Part shown: positions 5,660-8,997 of the stretch, piece by piece | Layout of the letters: every line of letters begins with the position of its first letter | Position numbering within the stretch: the first letter of the stretch is position 1 | Source: Methylococcaceae bacterium | GTDB taxonomy: Bacteria > Pseudomonadota > Gammaproteobacteria > Methylococcales > Methylomonadaceae | Reading direction: 5' to 3' | Length of the DNA: 8,997 bases | Assembly (NCBI GenBank): GCA_947505055.1 | Contig: CANNLO010000183.1 | Location: 1-8,997, forward strand | Made by a program: the position numbers and the translations under genes | Notes under the pieces: model-generated | Databases searched by the model: none | Seen by the model: the letters and a program-made list of their open reading frames with translations, nothing else | Told to the model about the DNA's origin: nothing

Positions 5660-8078
5660 GTTGAGTTACTTGTGATAATTTCGAAATTAGCAGCCCCCAG
5701 AGGAAAAAGCTATAAATACCTGAATAAGGTTGCTTAAGACTCACCTTTATTGAATTATCAACGATTAGAAGAAATAACACCATTGCCGAAAGACAAAGTA
5801 AACTTGGCGTAGCAAACACATGCCATCGACAATCATAAATTTTCTTTAACGTTAGCCAAAACATCAACAATATAGGCAATAATGCTAACACACCAAAACT
5901 ATAAATAAAGTCCAAATAATAATTATACGCACTAGGATATTTCGAACGATCTGCCCGCTCAGCATGGCCGATTAAAAATACCTGAGTACTGCTGAAAATC
6001 TCGTCTATATAAAAATTCCAATAGGTTGCTCTATCTTTTACATTGTCGAGCATTATTTCATTTAAGCTTATAGGCAATTGCATTGACTTAAAAGAGCTAT
6101 TGCCAATATCTAAAACCACTTCCGTTTGAGTCGTATATTTTTGCAAAAGCTTATCTTTCCCATAAGTTAAATAGCAGCAACCCACTACTATAACAACCAG
6201 AGAGACTATAAAGAGTAACTTTTCGGAGTTTAATTTCCAGTAATAAATAGCACATCCCAACAAACCGAAAAATAATAAGCCTATTGCAAGTATACTCATA
6301 GATGCCGCTACATAAATAGCCATGAACAATGCCAACACAAGTAAAATCTTTTTATATTTTGGTATCGACCATAAGCCACAAAGGGCAATTAGAAATGCAG
6401 AAACAAATATCACTGGCGTATATTGTAGGTGCTGATAAATACTAAATACATATAAATAGGGGTGAAGGTATACTGAACCATGTAACCACACAGATAACAA
6501 TTGCAAAGGGACAATAGCAACTAAGACATAAAGAAATGATTTTTCTATATACAGTGAGGCAGGCTTAGGCTCATACATTTGCGCCAGCACTAAGCCAAAC
6601 ATAGGTAATATAAATTGAATCAATGATATTAACTTATCTCCCAGCTGGCCTAACTGTTCATGCGCACCTAAAACTGACCCAGCAATCATTAAGATAAAAG
6701 TAAAATAGATAACATTTAACGCTAAGTTGGCACGCCTATAAGAACCAATCATCAAAATTGCGCCGAAACAAGCGAATACCGATATTGAAATAGGTAGTTT
6801 AGATGAAATATGTTCCGAATTGAAGATTATCGCAGTGTCGCGAAATAAACCGCCACTCATCTGAAAAAAAATCGGCAATAACAACAGACCCGATATTAAA
6901 GAAAACGCAACATCTGACATTATTAATTTATCTTTCATTTCACTACTAAAGTAAAATAAAAAAGCAATCAAGGCATTAAATAAAAAAAGCCATATCATTC
7001 CCTGAGTGCCAAACAAGCCATAAACAAATGGCACGATAGCAATAATCAAAATATTCATCAACACATCGGGACCATAAAGATCTTGATCTTCATGATGCTG
7101 TAGTAATCGATGGCGAATAATCTGCGCATAGACCATCACGATCCCACCGATCATCGACACCCCTGTCGCTTCCCAAAAAAAGGCAGATTTTCCTACCCAA
7201 GCCAAGATATCAAACTTAAAAGCGGCAACAAAAAAAACTAAAACCCCCACTGTACCTGAAGTTATTAACGCCACGTTAACTAATATTGGCAATTTACGTG
7301 TGGCATATTTTTTTTGATGAAAAGCGAGACTAGGTCCAATTCCATTCACGAATATGGAACCAAGCACTCCACCCAGAGCAAAAGCTGTAAATAAATCTCC
7401 ACTTTCAGCCTTACCCAATAATGCTATTATTAATAGCCGAAAAATATAAACTGTAACCCCGATAATGGTGGTAGAGCCTAAATGCGGTAGAAATCCTTGC
7501 CAATCTAATGCTTTGTTTTGCTTCGACAGCGTTAAATTAAGTGCTTCATATATAAATTGACCACTTAAAAACAGTGGGGAAATTGCCCACAAAGCCAGTC
7601 CCAGCAAAGGGAAAGGCATCTTCCCTATATACCAAACCAATACAACAATTAAGAAGGTTACTTGGATAACGAGGTATTTACGCGAAAATTTATGGTTGCC
7701 AATCCGTTCCATCTCACTTAAATGGACCTCACCAAACCACTCAACAACGCGGCGTAAAATTAAAATAAAGGCTAAATAGCCATCAACCCCTGATAAATTG
7801 ACACTAAGCCAAAAGGCAAGATATGCTATTGGTATAGATAAAATGATACGAGCAACCAATATCGATTTCGCCGACATAGAAAAGTGCTCGTTCAAAATCA
7901 AGTTGCGAGCATTGCCAGAAAGTCCATAAAATAAAGCTAAAGTAGCACCTTGAACAATACTAACGTCTGCCGCCATCTCAGTCTGGCCAACCAACCCCAA
8001 GCATATCAAAAAAACCGTCATCGACAAGGCGTTAGACATAAAAGCTATTGGGAATAAATAATTTAATTTATTTATCAT
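5643..8078 (-). CDS. Fusion membrane protein: Wzx-like flippase domain plus WaaL/Wzy_C-like ligase or polymerase domain
   Basis: The 811-residue protein has about 22-24 predicted membrane segments, twice that of either parent family. Residues 1 to about 410 carry 12-13 helices with short charged loops, resembling Wzx/MOP flippases that move lipid-linked repeat units across the inner membrane. From about 425 to 811 there is a second set of about 10-11 helices with a large hydrophilic loop at about 641-722, placed as in the WaaL/Wzy_C (O-antigen ligase) family. That loop contains DRATYW (682-687), LIGHAERADRSKYPSAYNYY (702-721) and LDFIYSFG (722-729), close to the R..YW and HN-x9-G pattern of the family, but with Tyr718 in place of His. 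The reading frame is unbroken through the junction (about 6940-6790). The start at 8078 overlaps the upstream glycosyltransferase by 11 bases and has only a weak Shine-Dalgarno sequence; the stop lies 17 bases inside the next gene. A frameshift-joined pair of ancestral genes is the main alternative to a true fusion protein. The N-terminal assignment is by general resemblance only. Confidence 0.72.
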   Translation of the reverse strand: MINKLNYLFPIAFMSNALSMTVFLICLGLVGQTEMAADVSIVQGATLALFYGLSGNARNLILNEHFSMSAKSILVARIILSIPIAYLAFWLSVNLSGVDGYLAFILILRRVVEWFGEVHLSEMERIGNHKFSRKYLVIQVTFLIVVLVWYIGKMPFPLLGLALWAISPLFLSGQFIYEALNLTLSKQNKALDWQGFLPHLGSTTIIGVTVYIFRLLIIALLGKAESGDLFTAFALGGVLGSIFVNGIGPSLAFHQKKYATRKLPILVNVALITSGTVGVLVFFVAAFKFDILAWVGKSAFFWEATGVSMIGGIVMVYAQIIRHRLLQHHEDQDLYGPDVLMNILIIAIVPFVYGLFGTQGMIWLFLFNALIAFLFYFSSEMKDKLIMSDVAFSLISGLLLLPIFFQMSGGLFRDTAIIFNSEHISSKLPISISVFACFGAILMIGSYRRANLALNVIYFTFILMIAGSVLGAHEQLGQLGDKLISLIQFILPMFGLVLAQMYEPKPASLYIEKSFLYVLVAIVPLQLLSVWLHGSVYLHPYLYVFSIYQHLQYTPVIFVSAFLIALCGLWSIPKYKKILLVLALFMAIYVAASMSILAIGLLFFGLLGCAIYYWKLNSEKLLFIVSLVVIVVGCCYLTYGKDKLLQKYTTQTEVVLDIGNSSFKSMQLPISLNEIMLDNVKDRATYWNFYIDEIFSSTQVFLIGHAERADRSKYPSAYNYYLDFIYSFGVLALLPILLMFWLTLKKIYDCRWHVFATPSLLCLSAMVLFLLIVDNSIKVSLKQPYSGIYSFFLWGLLISKLSQVTQHVSKA
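8054..8075 (-). repeat. AT-only inverted repeat just after the fusion gene start
   Basis: On the minus strand ATAAATAA (8075-8068) and TTATTTAT (8061-8054) form a perfect 8-base stem around a 6-base loop. It directly follows the ATG at 8078 and contains the stop codon of the upstream glycosyltransferase. A second perfect palindrome, AAAGATCTTT (8079-8088), lies just upstream. The stem has no G:C pair and would be weak, so a role in translation is only a possibility. Confidence 0.35.
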
Positions 8079-8997
8079 AAAGATCTTTAATTATCTTTTG
8101 ATATAACTCTATGTATCTATTAATTATATAATTCCAAGAATATCGTGCTGATACAAAATTCTCGAAGGCAATTGATAAGGCTTTTAGTTCATTAGGTTTG
8201 GCCAGAAGTCTAACTAAACCATCTGCGATACCAGATGGACTTGCGGGGATTTCCAGAAAAGGATCAATAGATTTGATTTCACTAAAGCCACATTGATCTG
8301 TCAGTAAAACCGGCGTACCACAAATACCTGCTTCCAGAGCAACAATGGACATCGCTTCTTGGCGAGATGGGATCACTAGTAAACTTGCCATATGATAGGC
8401 TGCTGATTTGTCATTACCCCCGATATAACCCAGAAAATGTACACGATCAATCACTCCCTCTTTTTTTGCCCTCTCAACCAACTCAGATTGCATTCCTTCA
8501 TCTGGGCCTGCAAAGACAAGTTGATAATCAGAAATAATATCTTTAACCAATATAAACGCTTGCAGCAACAAATCGGGCCCTTTTATCGGATTAAGGCGCC
8601 CCATAAATAAAATGATTGGCTTATCCGACAAGCCTTTGCTGCGTTTAAAAGAATTAACATCTACAACAGGGAAGTCGGCCTTAGATATCCCATTGGGAAT
8701 CACCGTCACTTTCGAAGAAGGGATACCGTAGCTTTCAAAATGTGGAAATTCAGCAGAAGTTACAGCAATCCATCCTGAAGCATTGAGAATAATCTTTTTG
8801 CCCACAATGAAATTAAATAAAAGTTTAAGCCATTTTGAGCGTCCAAAAAGGGGTAATGCGCCCGCAGGACAAACAACATAAGGCTTATGAGCGCGACGAA
8901 GCGCAATATATACAAGTCCATTGAGTACACTCCAATGCCCCATAAGATGGGCAATATCAGCATCGACTACAAGTTTTATGATGCTTTTCCAGCTAAT
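8068..8997 (-). CDS. GT4 family glycosyltransferase, 5' part cut by window
   Basis: The frame is open to the right edge, giving 309 residues of an enzyme normally about 370-400 long. The real start is therefore outside the window, and the Met codon at 8943 is internal. The sequence upstream of that Met (VVDADIAHLMGHWSVLNGLV, spanning it) reads as the ordinary GT4 acceptor domain with a Gly-His-Trp motif, followed by PAGALPLFGRSK. The nucleotide-sugar domain has VIPNGI (about 99-104 in the visible part), MGRLNPIKGPD with Arg134 and Lys139, and the E-x7-E motif EAMSIVALE (Glu214, Glu222). These are the standard donor-phosphate contacts of retaining GT-B enzymes. It would add one sugar to the lipid-linked repeat unit on the cytoplasmic side of the inner membrane. 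The donor and linkage cannot be told. Its stop lies 11 bases inside the flippase-fusion gene, indicating co-transcription and coupling. Confidence 0.92.
   Translation of the reverse strand: MSWKSIIKLVVDADIAHLMGHWSVLNGLVYIALRRAHKPYVVCPAGALPLFGRSKWLKLLFNFIVGKKIILNASGWIAVTSAEFPHFESYGIPSSKVTVIPNGISKADFPVVDVNSFKRSKGLSDKPIILFMGRLNPIKGPDLLLQAFILVKDIISDYQLVFAGPDEGMQSELVERAKKEGVIDRVHFLGYIGGNDKSAAYHMASLLVIPSRQEAMSIVALEAGICGTPVLLTDQCGFSEIKSIDPFLEIPASPSGIADGLVRLLAKPNELKALSIAFENFVSARYSWNYIINRYIELYQKIIKDLYDK

Noticed and set aside
8760..8963. 67-codon minus-strand frame at the right end
   Set aside because: It overlaps the GT4 gene in another frame; the GT4 frame has coherent motifs and continues to the window edge.

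Overview
The window is an internal piece of a surface-polysaccharide (O-antigen or capsule type) gene cluster from a Gram-negative bacterium, most likely a beta- or gammaproteobacterium. That placement is inferred from family resemblance and from the Wzx/Wzy/ligase-type membrane proteins; no marker gene fixes the species. All seven genes lie on the minus strand and read right to left. Neighbouring genes overlap by 1 to 17 bases or are 3 bases apart, so the stretch looks like one operon with no room for internal promoters or terminators. The first gene (right edge) and the last gene (left edge) both run off the window. There is no gene-free stretch longer than 3 bases.

In transcription order: (1) a GT4 glycosyltransferase lacking its N-terminus (8997-8068); (2) an 811-residue membrane protein that looks like a Wzx flippase fused to a WaaL/Wzy_C-type ligase or polymerase (8078-5643); (3) a 482-residue multi-pass protein, the best candidate for the Wzy polymerase (5659-4211); (4) a WbuB-type glycosyltransferase (4211-2982); (5)-(7) a three-gene nucleotide-sugar block: a UDP-GlcNAc 4,6-dehydratase/epimerase of the FnlA/WbjB/CapE type (2115-1105), preceded by an RmlD-like reductase (2985-2119) and followed by a FnlC/WbjD-type 2-epimerase missing only its last few residues (1112-1).

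Together the last three enzymes would convert UDP-D-GlcNAc into a UDP-2-acetamido-2,6-dideoxy-L-hexose. The reductase is the short RmlD-like form and lacks the C-terminal cupin domain of the FnlB/WbjC/CapF type. This points to UDP-L-QuiNAc (the route described for Vibrio cholerae O37 WbvB/WbvR/WbvD) rather than UDP-L-FucNAc. WbuB is the likely transferase for that sugar. The edge GT4 would add another residue, the Wzx half of the fusion would flip the lipid-linked unit, and Wzy and/or the fusion's C-terminal half would polymerise or ligate it. No initiating sugar-phosphate transferase and no Wzz chain-length regulator is seen, so these must lie outside the window.

The sugar-synthesis genes are clearly richer in G+C than the very AT-rich flippase and polymerase genes, the usual mosaic pattern of such loci. 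The most unusual item is the Wzx plus ligase/polymerase fusion, whose C-terminal half carries Tyr-Asn where the WaaL signature motif has His-Asn.
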